Shown here piece after piece: positions 37,301 through 43,440 of a stretch of 64,000 bases of DNA. The first letter of the stretch is position 1; the number at the start of each line of letters is the position of its first letter. The stretch comes from TMED14 sp002378565 (lineage in GTDB: Bacteria > Bacteroidota > Bacteroidia > Flavobacteriales > Schleiferiaceae): positions 620,001 through 684,000 of the forward strand of contig OX044356.1 of assembly GCA_943846715.1 (NCBI GenBank), given 5' to 3'. Made by a program: the position numbers and the translations under genes. The notes beneath the pieces were generated by a model that was not told the DNA's origin, did not search any database, and was given only the letters and a program-made list of their open reading frames with translations.

Positions 37301-37605
37301 ATACCACAACTCATCGCTTGGATGAGCTAGGTCTGGATGAACCCGGTGCTCTAGGAGCAGTGAATGCCTACCCTAACCCATTGACAGGCGCGCAAACCTT
37401 AACCATCGCCCATTGGTTGCCACAATCGAGAAGTCTCGTAACAGTCAGTGATGGCATGGGGCGTGTGGTTCTCCAACGGGTCTTAGATTTTGACACGAAA
37501 GGTGAAGCCTTATTGGGCATGCAGTCTTTGGCAGCAGGCGTATACCACATTGAACTGTTGGCAGATGATCGGAGAGCATTCCTTCGGATTGTAACGCAGA
37601 AATAA
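31309..37605 (+). CDS. Giant FN3/MAM-repeat adhesin-like protein, T9SS type A cargo
   Basis: 2098 residues. Signal peptide (1-18, ending ALSAQ), an N-terminal beta domain (about 20-165), then five tandem units of about 279 residues, each an FN3 module beginning C-x-x-P (starts near 169, 447, 728, 1003 and 1282) and a MAM-like module with TENFDG, CWxR, NNTGPSSDHT, FWYHMYG and DMAIDDV. A sixth FN3 (near 1564) leads to a CUB-like segment (about 1650-1755, DTFGDGWD), three PKD modules (about 1765-2005, YDYGDGNN-like, NFGDGTST, SWGDGTSS) and a T9SS type A sorting domain (about 2025-2098, AYPNPLTG). No catalytic motif is seen; adhesion or a structural surface role is inferred. The ATG at 31309 gives the signal peptide; the 23-residue upstream extension is ignored. 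A -7-like box TAAATTTA (31275-31282) lies 26 bases upstream. Confidence 0.92.
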   Translation: MKKLYILMAMFAMTALSAQLTTVTDTSSAGDLSTQMFFAGSPTTSSVSTCPGTMTLTIPANSYVYSVDVSYDMTAGGQAWKSEQESYLKCTSTGNTEAAVSVGVGNNAGTFSYSRSNLPLANGVSTTGILNFELHAFRTWGGFGCSTNLNKVDAGTWIIAVTYGAAPTCLAPTGLTLNYPTHNQVNVGWTTGGASNWQLKVGSVGFNPVGAGTWHASTTTNYGITGLNASTTYDIYVRDSCGTGNSSLWVGPLTVTTLCAPTVAPTTENFDGTSWSTGAGWTNAGDAIDACWTRSAVPGSVYAWGTGSGGTGTNNTGPSADHSTGTSSGNYIYTEASNGAYADQASISSPLIDVASLSNPSVTFWYHMYGQYTGTIALDVWTGSAWQQNVWTKSGAQQSSSSAAWDSVNVSLVGFTSPLRVRFRGIRSFQSSGDMAIDDVAFENGPTCPSPTILTATAVGFTTADFTSGGGSASSHEFVVGAVGAAAGSMTNSAVATGNTGSLSGLSAGNSYDVYVRGICGSGDTSSWFGPLSIQTLCSPVSAPFTENFDGSNFDDGSGTYSVGDSLDPCWFRDPGRGNSPGSPYYWAIRDGSTSTPQTGPNDDATGGGNYAYTESTAGVASQVSTLRMVPVNISSLTNPQLSFAYHAYGNTMGSLKFEVWQPGSGWGSATTVFSGQQQSSQSSAWKDTAFAISATSDTIVVRFVAVRGSSNRSDMAIDIVKIEEAPSCPDPYALAVSAITATSASISWTTGGSSNWNVAFGPTGTVSPGSSFTAITSNPYVLTALTPGTTYDVYLRDSCGNGDVSAWVGPVTFSTPCQGLLAPFSENFDGSSWTASSHFDPGNVDVCWSRSATAGFWFKGGSGGTPSNNTGPSSDHTSGSGGYAYSESQNPTVFSTDLVSPLIKLDTLSSPEVVFWYHMYGFQVQKMELFIAANGGAYTSIWSKLGAQQTSNASPWEEARIDISTYASDSVTFKWVATRNPPGFFTGGDMAIDDFSVDNAPSCPAPSVPTSTATSTSSVTLAWTTGGATAWDIEYGPVGFTTGSGTVVPASSNPFTVTGLSTSTSYDFYVRDVCSATSSSVWMGPVAAQTNCGVITAPSTENFDATFAEGAGWPNTGSTIDPCWTRTPSTGTTGFGNSNYHWGGGTGSTPSNNTGPSSDHTTGSGSYAYVEASGQTGSTASLITPFYDLDTLSTPELRFWKHQYGNQINNFKVVINNGSGWTTIHNSSGDQGNQWTEVVVSLVNYLTDTVQFKFITLKPTSGGAARGDVAIDDLVVANAPTCLKPTNVAVTASTLTSITLSWTTGGASNWQIEYGPFGSVPGGGTIVNATSNPFTITGLSPGTTYAMVVRDSCGLGSTSAWSAIITGSTLCGTVLAPLTQNFDVGFNEGAMGPNFWNAGSTIDPCWSRNPNSAGTSAVYHWGGGSGNTPTANTGPTSDHTSGSGNYVYTESSYGSASETALLETPLIDLSALTAPELKFWFHMRGSSIQSLRIDIYSATSGSYTPIDSIVGDQGNAWFERVINLSTYVNQTIKVRFRAAKNSTTASQRADIAIDDFSISNAPNCPAPTNLAVTPLTSTTASVSWLSGGSGTAVLEYGPTGFTVGAGTLVTTTSNPYILTGLTAGVLYDLYVVDSCGASSYSTLTGPVSMQTFNCSNGCVYTLDLSDTFGDGWDANWQGSAQHKITLTTGGITTDYSMANGSAASFSINVCDGDTLRLRFVNGGQWSNECGWVLKDANGVTINSQTAGANITTGFKYNGSSSCSNPCPTPIASFTSSSNGLTITYDASASTGTALTYFWDYGDGNNGTVNPAVNPYSSAGNYQVTLIVTDQCGQTDTLIQNIEVCDTVLQPFTYTTQIFQIGFTGPLNPADYSYIAWNFGDGTSTTGADPSHTYSTGGQYTVVLTVVNLCGDTLTDTQVLDICSKPVAAFTWFIVSSSGSGMLVQFDATSTVGANSYLWSWGDGTSSTGTNYTQHNYSVPSLLYNVTLIVNSACGLSDTTTHRLDELGLDEPGALGAVNAYPNPLTGAQTLTIAHWLPQSRSLVTVSDGMGRVVLQRVLDFDTKGEALLGMQSLAAGVYHIELLADDRRAFLRIVTQK

Positions 37606-37631
37606 GTCAATATCCTTTTGATAACTCAAAG

Positions 37632-37666
37632 CGGGCTGGATGAAAATCTGGCCCGTTTTCGTTTTC
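37632..37666 (+). terminator. Intrinsic terminator of the giant surface protein gene
   Basis: Ten-base-pair stem CGGGCTGGAT (37632-37641) / ATCTGGCCCG (37646-37655), with two central G-T wobbles, a GAAA tetraloop and a TTTTCGTTTTC tail. It begins 27 bases after the stop and separates the gene from the terC promoter. Confidence 0.85.
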
Positions 37667-37673
37667 AGGTGAT

Positions 37674-37681
37674 TAAGTTTG
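37674..37681 (+). promoter_or_regulatory. -7 box TAAGTTTG abutting the terC-like start
   Basis: Exact TAnnTTTG match, 4 bases before the ATG at 37686, immediately after the preceding terminator. The -33 region overlaps the terminator hairpin and has no TTG at the right spacing. Confidence 0.6.
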
Positions 37682-37685
37682 TTAA

Positions 37686-38399
37686 ATGGAAGCTTATTTG
37701 ACCCTTGATGTCCTCCTTGCGTTCATGACCCTATCTTTTCTGGAAGTCGTGTTAGGGATAGATAACATCATATTTATCAGTATCCTCACCAACAAGTTGC
37801 CTGAAGCCATTCGTGCCAAGGCACGAAAACTAGGCATTGGTTTGGCCTTGGTATTTCGTGTGCTGATGCTCTTGGGAATTACGTGGCTCATGACTTGGAC
37901 AAATACGTTATTCAGCATAGGTGACCATGCAGTCAGCGGCAAGGACTTGGTCCTATTTGCAGGGGGTTTGTTTCTCTTGCATAAGGCCACAGTTGAGATT
38001 TATGAAATTGTAGAAAAGGGCCATTTAAAAGCGGGCCATCAAATGAAGGTGAAAAAGCACTTCATGTCCATCATCATACAAATCGGCTTGTTGGACATCG
38101 TATTCAGCTTTGATAGCATCCTCACGGCCATTGGCATGACGGATGATTTACCGGTCATGATTGCTGCTATTGTGGTGGCTATGATCGTGATGCTTAAATT
38201 CAGCGGACCCGTTTCAAAAATCATTGAAAAGCATCCCAGCCTGCAGCTTCTTGCCCTGGCATTTTTGATACTGATTGGCTTTATGCTGATACTGGATGGC
38301 GCTGGCATTGAGGTCCCTAAGAGCTATATCTATGTCGCCGTAGGTTTTTCTCTTTTTGTGGAAATGCTGCACCTTAGGGGTAAAAAAAACAAAATCTAA
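37686..38399 (+). CDS. TerC family integral membrane protein
   Basis: 237 residues with seven or so membrane helices. The family signature is present: LEVVLGIDNIIFISIL near residues 19-34 and the matching DIVFSFDSILTAIGM at about 137-151, with the acidic residues proposed to bind metal. TerC proteins have been linked to tellurite resistance, Mn2+ export and metalation of exported enzymes, so export of Mn2+ is a possible role but not shown here. One-base overlap with the following plsC-like gene (TAATG) points to coupled translation. Confidence 0.92.
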   Translation: MEAYLTLDVLLAFMTLSFLEVVLGIDNIIFISILTNKLPEAIRAKARKLGIGLALVFRVLMLLGITWLMTWTNTLFSIGDHAVSGKDLVLFAGGLFLLHKATVEIYEIVEKGHLKAGHQMKVKKHFMSIIIQIGLLDIVFSFDSILTAIGMTDDLPVMIAAIVVAMIVMLKFSGPVSKIIEKHPSLQLLALAFLILIGFMLILDGAGIEVPKSYIYVAVGFSLFVEMLHLRGKKNKI

Positions 38400-39106
38400 T
38401 GAAATTAATCCGCTACATGTACCGGATTCCGCTTACAATTGTCTTACTTCTGCTGATCATATCTGCGGTGATTATTGGCAAACTCCTTGGTGTAAGCATG
38501 GGGTTTAGACACCGCATGATCAATGCCTGGCGATCCATGGTGCTATTCACCTTAGGTATCAAGGTGAACGTCAAGGGTGAAATGGTTCGTCGCGCAGGAA
38601 TAGCCATGTGCAATCACAGGTCCTACGCTGATGCGATTTTTGTTTACAGTTATGCGCCTGTCATATATTTAGCTATGGAAGAGTTGAAGTCCTGGCCAAT
38701 ATTTGGGATGGCAGCTTCAGCAATGGACACGGTATTTGTTGACCGCAGTAGCAAGGAGTCCAGGCGCGCTGCAAAGCTGATGTTGGCAGATCGGGTAAGC
38801 CAGGGTATGAGTCCTGTGGTTTTTCCTGAAGGTTATTGCAGTGAGAAGGGCTTATTGCCATTCAAGCCAGGCATGTTTCATGTCGCTGCTGAAAAAGGCG
38901 TACCGATTCTGCCATTGACCATAGAATACAGTGACCCTGAAATGGCCTGGGTGGGAGAGGAGTCATTCATCTCTCATCTGACACGCATGTTGGGAAAACC
39001 AAGTTGGTCGGTTGATCTCACCTTTGGCCCTGCCATGGAAGGGGTCGATGGCGAGGACTTGAATGACCGCGTTGCAGCATGGATGTCAGACCATATTCGG
39101 CATTGA
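38399..39106 (+). CDS. 1-acyl-sn-glycerol-3-phosphate acyltransferase (PlsC-like)
   Basis: 235 residues. One N-terminal membrane segment (about 11-34) followed by an acyltransferase domain with the catalytic H-x4-D box H73-D78 (CNHRSYAD), the substrate motif VFVDR (about 111-115) and VFPEG (about 140-144). It makes phosphatidic acid from lysophosphatidic acid, or acylates a related lipid acceptor, at the inner membrane. Coupled to terC by a one-base overlap. Confidence 0.9.
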   Translation: MKLIRYMYRIPLTIVLLLLIISAVIIGKLLGVSMGFRHRMINAWRSMVLFTLGIKVNVKGEMVRRAGIAMCNHRSYADAIFVYSYAPVIYLAMEELKSWPIFGMAASAMDTVFVDRSSKESRRAAKLMLADRVSQGMSPVVFPEGYCSEKGLLPFKPGMFHVAAEKGVPILPLTIEYSDPEMAWVGEESFISHLTRMLGKPSWSVDLTFGPAMEGVDGEDLNDRVAAWMSDHIRH

Positions 39107-39127
39107 TTTTGTTAGTGTCTATAGGTG

Positions 39128-39135
39128 TAAATTTG
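39128..39135 (+). promoter_or_regulatory. -7 box TAAATTTG upstream of the FMN reductase
   Basis: Exact TAnnTTTG match, 22 bases before the ATG at 39158; a TTG at 39103-39105 is 22 bases upstream, close to the usual spacing. Unlike recF or terC, this one leaves a leader of roughly 18 bases. Confidence 0.5.
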
Positions 39136-39157
39136 GAAATCTAATCAAAGCTATTGA

Positions 39158-39697
39158 ATGATTCTTATCATTTCCGGGACCAACCGTCCTAACAATTACA
39201 GCCATAAAATGGCCTTGCAAATGCAAAAAATGCTTGAGCAAGGAGGCCAGGATTCTAAGGTGCTGAGCCTAGAGGATTTACCTTCAGATATGCCCGTCAG
39301 TGAAATGTTTGGCAATCGATCAGCAGTAATGAAAAATGTCATAAAAACGTTAATTACACCCGCAAAGGCTTTGATGATCGTGGCACCGGAGTACAATGGC
39401 TCATACCCGGGCATTTTGAAAGTTTTTCTGGAAAGCCTTAGTGACGACGATGATTGGAAGATAATGGAAGGACGGTCAGTCATGCTTGTTGGCGTCTCAG
39501 CAGGTCGAGCAGGCAATTTGCGTGGACTGGATCATTTGACGTCTGTGCTGCATTACATGGGCTTGCCAGTTTTCCATGAAAAACTTGCACTGCCTGGTAT
39601 TGTGAAAATCCTTTCAGAAGATGGGGCGTGGATTGATCAGCGAAGCAAAGCAGTCCTTCAACGACGTATGGATGCCTTTATTTTAAGCTTAAAGTAG
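39158..39697 (+). CDS. NADPH-dependent FMN reductase family protein
   Basis: 179 residues, a flavodoxin-like fold. The FMN phosphate loop is SGTNRPNNYS (residues 6-15) and the second flavin loop is APEYNGSYPG (about 75-84). Family members reduce FMN, quinones, azo dyes or chromate with NAD(P)H. Two bases separate its stop from the nitroreductase start, so the two flavoenzymes are probably made together. Substrate cannot be told from sequence. Confidence 0.88.
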   Translation: MILIISGTNRPNNYSHKMALQMQKMLEQGGQDSKVLSLEDLPSDMPVSEMFGNRSAVMKNVIKTLITPAKALMIVAPEYNGSYPGILKVFLESLSDDDDWKIMEGRSVMLVGVSAGRAGNLRGLDHLTSVLHYMGLPVFHEKLALPGIVKILSEDGAWIDQRSKAVLQRRMDAFILSLK

Positions 39698-39699
39698 CC

Positions 39700-40473
39700 A
39701 TGGCAGAGGTTGATATTTTTTCAAAAGCGCCTAAGCATGGCTACACAGAAGCCGCAAACCCAGTGGATGTTGAGGCGTTCAAGACCATTGTAGAAAACCG
39801 TCGATCTGTCAGAGTGTATGATGACAGCCCTATCCCTGAGTCCGTGATGAAGGAATGTTTGCGGTTGGCCCTTTTGGCACCCAACAGTTCCAATCTCCAA
39901 ACATGGCAGTTTTATTGGGTTCGGTCAGCTAAAAAAAAGGAGCAATTGGTTAATTATTGCCTGAATCAACCTGCTGCAAAGTATGCACAGGAATTGGTGG
40001 TTGCTGTTGCCCGTCCAGATTTATGGAAAGAAAACAATGCCATGATGTTGGCGAAGTTTGATGAGGAAAAAAAGCAGCGAATGGGTGCTGCCTACCAGTA
40101 TTATAAAAAAATTGTCCCTTTGGCCTATAACATGGGACCTCTGGGCATCTATGGACCGATCAAGACCTTAGCTGTTTGGTTGAGGGGGTTGAGGAAACCA
40201 ACGCCACGTGGCCCATTTTCGCGATCTGGCATGGGCTTATGGGCACAGAAGTCTACGGCGCTTGCCTGTGAAAACTACATGCTGGCGATGACAGCACATG
40301 GCTTTGATACCTGCCCCATGGAGGGCATGGACTCAGCCAGAATCAAACGATTGTTGAACCTGCCACGAGCTGCTGAAATATGCATGGTCATATCTGCTGG
40401 AAAACGTGCAGACACAGGGGTTTATGGCCCCAGGGTTCGCTTTGATTCATCGCGCTTTGTGAAGGAAGTGTAG
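39700..40473 (+). CDS. Nitroreductase family protein
   Basis: 257 residues. FMN-binding oxidoreductase with the family's ENRRSVRVYDD (about 32-42), LLAPNSSNLQTW (about 63-74) and the C-terminal GFDTCPMEGMD (about 204-214). It probably reduces nitro-aromatics, quinones or a related substrate with NAD(P)H. The region about 105-170 is longer than in minimal nitroreductases and contains basic and aromatic residues. It follows the FMN reductase by 2 bases and converges on kdsA. Confidence 0.88.
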   Translation: MAEVDIFSKAPKHGYTEAANPVDVEAFKTIVENRRSVRVYDDSPIPESVMKECLRLALLAPNSSNLQTWQFYWVRSAKKKEQLVNYCLNQPAAKYAQELVVAVARPDLWKENNAMMLAKFDEEKKQRMGAAYQYYKKIVPLAYNMGPLGIYGPIKTLAVWLRGLRKPTPRGPFSRSGMGLWAQKSTALACENYMLAMTAHGFDTCPMEGMDSARIKRLLNLPRAAEICMVISAGKRADTGVYGPRVRFDSSRFVKEV

Positions 40474-40496
40474 CCCTATATCATAAGGATTCAACG

Positions 40497-40514
40497 ATGG
40501 CTGGTGCCATTTTT
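40497..40514 (+). terminator. Short hairpin with T-tail after the nitroreductase
   Basis: ATGGC (40497-40501) / GCCAT (40506-40510), TGGT loop, followed by TTTT. Position 23 bases after the stop and orientation fit an intrinsic terminator, but the 5-bp stem is weak. Confidence 0.4.
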
Positions 40515-40544
40515 CCCGAACCCACCACAGAGACAGTTGCCATG

Positions 40545-41375
40545 CTAACAGGCCTTGCCAGCAGCATGAATGGCTATCATTGGCTTGAGAAATTCACCCA
40601 ATTCATTGATGTTCATTTGGCTCGCCGCATCGCAAAGGGCCTCTGAAGGGCACGGATGAGCTTCAATAAACAAGCCATCAACACCAGCACCAACAGCTGA
40701 TCGTGTCAACACATCAAGGTATTGTTTGGCGCCACCTGATGGGTCAGCGGATGGGATGCCATACTTCCTGATGGAGTGTGTGGCATCAAATATCACCGGG
40801 TAGCCTGTTTCACGCATGTGATAGAAGGCTCTAGGATCAACCACCAGGTCATTGTAACCAAAGCTGTACCCACGTTCAGTGAGCAGAATCTGCTCATTGC
40901 CAGTGGAAGTGATTTTTGCACAGACCTTGCTCATGTTTTCGGGCGCCAGGAATTGTCCATGTTTGACATTGATGACCTTGCCTGTTTTTGCAGCGGCAAG
41001 CACAAGGGAAGTCTGCATGCACAGATAGGCGGGTATTTGTAAGACATCAACCACCTCTGAGGCGGGGATGGCCTGATCAGCTTGGTGAATGTCAGTGATT
41101 AATGGGAAATTAAACTGTTCCTTGACCTCTTGCAACAGTTTCAGACCTTCATCCAGCCCTGGGCCTTGGAAAAAGTCAACACTTGAGCGGTTATCCTTGG
41201 TGAAGCTGGATTTGTAGATGATGCCAGCCAATGGCAAAGCTTCGCGAAGCTCTGCTAGACCTTCTGCCACCGCCATCATGGTGTCGCGACCTTCGATTAC
41301 ACAGGGTCCTGAAATCAAGAAAAGTTGATCGCCACCACATGGGATGTTGCCGACCTGTATGCTGCGGGTTTTCAT
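40545..41375 (-). CDS. kdsA: 3-deoxy-8-phosphooctulonate synthase (Kdo-8-P synthase)
   Basis: 276 residues. Condenses phosphoenolpyruvate with arabinose 5-phosphate to make Kdo 8-phosphate for the LPS inner core. TIM-barrel motifs: SGPCVIEG, YKSSFTKDNRSS, TDIHQ, VKHGQF (with C-terminal KHGQFLAPE-type residues), FDATHSIR and FIEAHPCP. The ATG at 41375 overlaps the YigZ-like stop by 4 bases; the upstream in-frame TTG is not needed. With the divergent LPS-type glycosyltransferase at 42652 it forms an LPS-core neighbourhood. Confidence 0.97.
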   Translation of the reverse strand: MKTRSIQVGNIPCGGDQLFLISGPCVIEGRDTMMAVAEGLAELREALPLAGIIYKSSFTKDNRSSVDFFQGPGLDEGLKLLQEVKEQFNFPLITDIHQADQAIPASEVVDVLQIPAYLCMQTSLVLAAAKTGKVINVKHGQFLAPENMSKVCAKITSTGNEQILLTERGYSFGYNDLVVDPRAFYHMRETGYPVIFDATHSIRKYGIPSADPSGGAKQYLDVLTRSAVGAGVDGLFIEAHPCPSEALCDAASQMNINELGEFLKPMIAIHAAGKAC

Positions 41376-41977
41376 CCCACGAAGGTACATTGAATGCGGT
41401 GCAAGGCTTGCAAGCTTGATTCGATGGACGCCTGTTTGCTGGCTCGGTAGTGCAATGTCATTTGACAGGTCTCGCCATAGCTGACATCCTTCAATTGTGC
41501 TTGATGCTGACTTGCTAGAGACTCCAATGCGCCAATGTCTGCATAGGTCAATGCCAAATGGACCTGACGCATCAGGTAGGCTTCTTGGATTTTAGCCTGA
41601 GCAATGCCTGCTGAGGCTGATCCTTTGTAGGCTGAGATAAGGCCTGGTATGCCAAGTTTTGTTCCGCCAAAAAGCCGAACTACCACCACGGCACTGTTGT
41701 GCAAATTGGCAGATAACAAGGCATGGAGGATGGGTGTGCCTGCTGAATGAGCAGGTTCCCCTGCATCATTGGCGCGTTCTTCTGCCCTTGGAAAGCCAAT
41801 GATTGAGGCCCAGCAAAAATGCCGTGCCAGGGGGTGATTTTTCCGCAATGAAGCAATGCGGTCATGCACCTGGTCAACGGAGTTGGCTTCAAAGGCATAA
41901 GCATGGAACTTGCTGCCTCTGTCCTTGATGAGGGCATAGCCCTCTTTGTGGATGTGTTGGTAGCTGTCTTTAGTCAT
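41372..41977 (-). CDS. YigZ / IMPACT family protein
   Basis: 201 residues. The conserved N-terminal domain has DRGSKFHAYAF (about 19-29), AGEPAHSAGTPIL (about 73-85) and VVVVRLFGGTKLGIPGL (about 97-113). YigZ/IMPACT proteins are linked to translation under stress in eukaryotes (GCN2 inhibition); the bacterial role is unclear. The ATG at 41977 overlaps the DUF1684 stop by 8 bases; the longer frame to 42100 is a shadow. Middle gene of the DUF1684-YigZ-KdsA operon. Confidence 0.9.
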   Translation of the reverse strand: MTKDSYQHIHKEGYALIKDRGSKFHAYAFEANSVDQVHDRIASLRKNHPLARHFCWASIIGFPRAEERANDAGEPAHSAGTPILHALLSANLHNSAVVVVRLFGGTKLGIPGLISAYKGSASAGIAQAKIQEAYLMRQVHLALTYADIGALESLASQHQAQLKDVSYGETCQMTLHYRASKQASIESSLQALHRIQCTFVG

Positions 41978-42605
41978 GTGTATGAGGTGCCTTGACCCCG
42001 GCACCGATTGCCACATGCAGGCGGTTAATGCTAGGAATACTGGGGCAAGAGTAACGGCCACTGTAAGCACAGTAAGGGTTGTAGGATTTGTTGAAGTCAA
42101 TCACCCATAGGGACTTAGCCAGGTCTTTGTTGATGTCGATGTAGCGCCCGCCACCATAGGATGTGTGGCCATTGCTCGCGTCAGCAAAGGGAATAAATAG
42201 GTGGTCTTCATAGCCATCTTTGGTCATCAGGGATTGCGATTGGTAAGCAATCAACGCCAGGGCTTTTCCGCGATGCCTCATGGTCAGTGTGGCATACTTT
42301 CGGTACATAGGCAATCGGTCTGTAGAGGTAGGCATCCCAAACCAAGCTGAGTCATCACAGCGTTCCCATTGGGCCTCCAGTCGCCAATGCTTGGCAATGC
42401 GGAAGAATGGTAAGCCTTGAAAATTCTTGAGATCAGACTCAGTCAATGGTGATTTTCGGCCCATGAAATCACTATTCATGGTTGATTGCCAACCCTTGAT
42501 GCTTTGTCGGTAATGGGTTTTCGAATCAGCAATTTGCGCATGACTTTTCCCGGTGAAACAACACAAGGCAATCAAAGGAATGGTCAGGAAGCGTAGAGAA
42601 ATCAT
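41970..42605 (-). CDS. DUF1684 domain-containing secreted protein
   Basis: 211 residues with a signal peptide (about 1-23, ending SHAQ). The DUF1684 signature is clear near the C-terminus: YGGGRYIDI (about 150-158), IDFNKSYNPYCAYSGRYSCP (about 170-189) and NRLHVAIGAG. DUF1684 proteins are common in Bacteroidota and of unknown function; the fold is thought to be lipocalin-like or hydrolase-like. First gene of the operon with yigZ and kdsA; its start codon is 4 bases from an exact -7 box. Confidence 0.88.
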   Translation of the reverse strand: MISLRFLTIPLIALCCFTGKSHAQIADSKTHYRQSIKGWQSTMNSDFMGRKSPLTESDLKNFQGLPFFRIAKHWRLEAQWERCDDSAWFGMPTSTDRLPMYRKYATLTMRHRGKALALIAYQSQSLMTKDGYEDHLFIPFADASNGHTSYGGGRYIDINKDLAKSLWVIDFNKSYNPYCAYSGRYSCPSIPSINRLHVAIGAGVKAPHTHD

Positions 42606-42609
42606 GCAT

Positions 42610-42617
42610 CAAACTTA
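42610..42617 (-). promoter_or_regulatory. -7 box TAAGTTTG abutting the DUF1684 start
   Basis: Exact TAnnTTTG on the minus strand, 4 bases before the ATG at 42605 (ATGC between). Same box and spacing as terC. Confidence 0.6.
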
Positions 42618-42624
42618 CGGCAGC

Positions 42625-42641
42625 TAAAGCTCACAGCTTTA
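42625..42641. promoter_or_regulatory. Inverted repeat between divergent DUF1684 and glycosyltransferase genes
   Basis: TAAAGCT (42625-42631), CAC, AGCTTTA (42635-42641): a perfect 7-bp palindrome inside the 46-base divergent gap, 8 bases upstream of the DUF1684 -7 box. It could be an operator seen by both genes. Confidence 0.3.
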
Positions 42642-42651
42642 CCTTCACGCC

Positions 42652-43413
42652 ATGAAACTCACCTTGCTGATACCCACCTATAACGAAGCTGACATGCTTG
42701 AGCGTTGTATTGTCTCAGCTAAGGGGGTATTTGACGAGGTGTTGGTTGTAGACTCCTTTTCAACGGATGAGACCGTCAACATTGCAAAAAAGCTTGGTGC
42801 CAGTGTGATTCAGCGTGCTTATGAGAATTCAGCATCGCAAAAAAACTGGGCCATCCCACAAGCAAGCTATTCATGGGTTTTGTTGCTTGATGCAGATGAA
42901 TGGATGACCAAGCCCTTGCGGGAGGAAGTTCTACGCATCAAACAGGGACCATTGCCACGTCATAAAGGTTTTTGGGTCTATCGATCCAATCATTTCATGG
43001 GCAAGCGGGTTCGATTCAGTGGCCTGCAAGGGGACAAGGTCATTCGACTCTTTGATCGAGATCACTGCCGGTATGAAGACAAACACGTCCATTCGGAAAT
43101 CCGAAGCTCGGGAAGCATTGGCTCACTGAAACATCGATTGCAGCACGAAACCTTTAAAAGTCTTGCGCAATGGGAGCAAAAGCTGCATCGCTACGCACAA
43201 TGGCAAGCAGAGGATTACGACAGCAAAACGGGACCTATCACGGCCTACCACACCCACATCAAACCTGCATGGCGATTTTTGAAGCATTTCCTTCTCCAGC
43301 GGGGATTTCTTGATGGAGCGATTGGGCTTCAAGTGTCTCGCTATGCTGCATGGGGAGTGAGATTGCGCTACAGTAAACTGAAGGCTTTAAGGGCTGCCAA
43401 TGGCAGGGGTTAA
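42652..43413 (+). CDS. Family 2 glycosyltransferase (LPS core WaaE/KdtX type)
   Basis: 253 residues. GT-A fold with the donor-binding beginning LLIPTYNEADMLERC (4-18), VVDSFSTDET (31-40), KNWAI and the D-x-D motif LLDADEW (79-85), then the HVHSEI region. This arrangement is typical of the WaaE/KdtX/RgtX-like glycosyltransferases that add hexoses to the LPS inner core. Proximity to kdsA supports an LPS role. Cytoplasmic side of the inner membrane. The sugar is unknown. Confidence 0.9.
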   Translation: MKLTLLIPTYNEADMLERCIVSAKGVFDEVLVVDSFSTDETVNIAKKLGASVIQRAYENSASQKNWAIPQASYSWVLLLDADEWMTKPLREEVLRIKQGPLPRHKGFWVYRSNHFMGKRVRFSGLQGDKVIRLFDRDHCRYEDKHVHSEIRSSGSIGSLKHRLQHETFKSLAQWEQKLHRYAQWQAEDYDSKTGPITAYHTHIKPAWRFLKHFLLQRGFLDGAIGLQVSRYAAWGVRLRYSKLKALRAANGRG

Positions 43414-43440
43414 CGCTTGATGTGATTGCGTACTAGTCCG

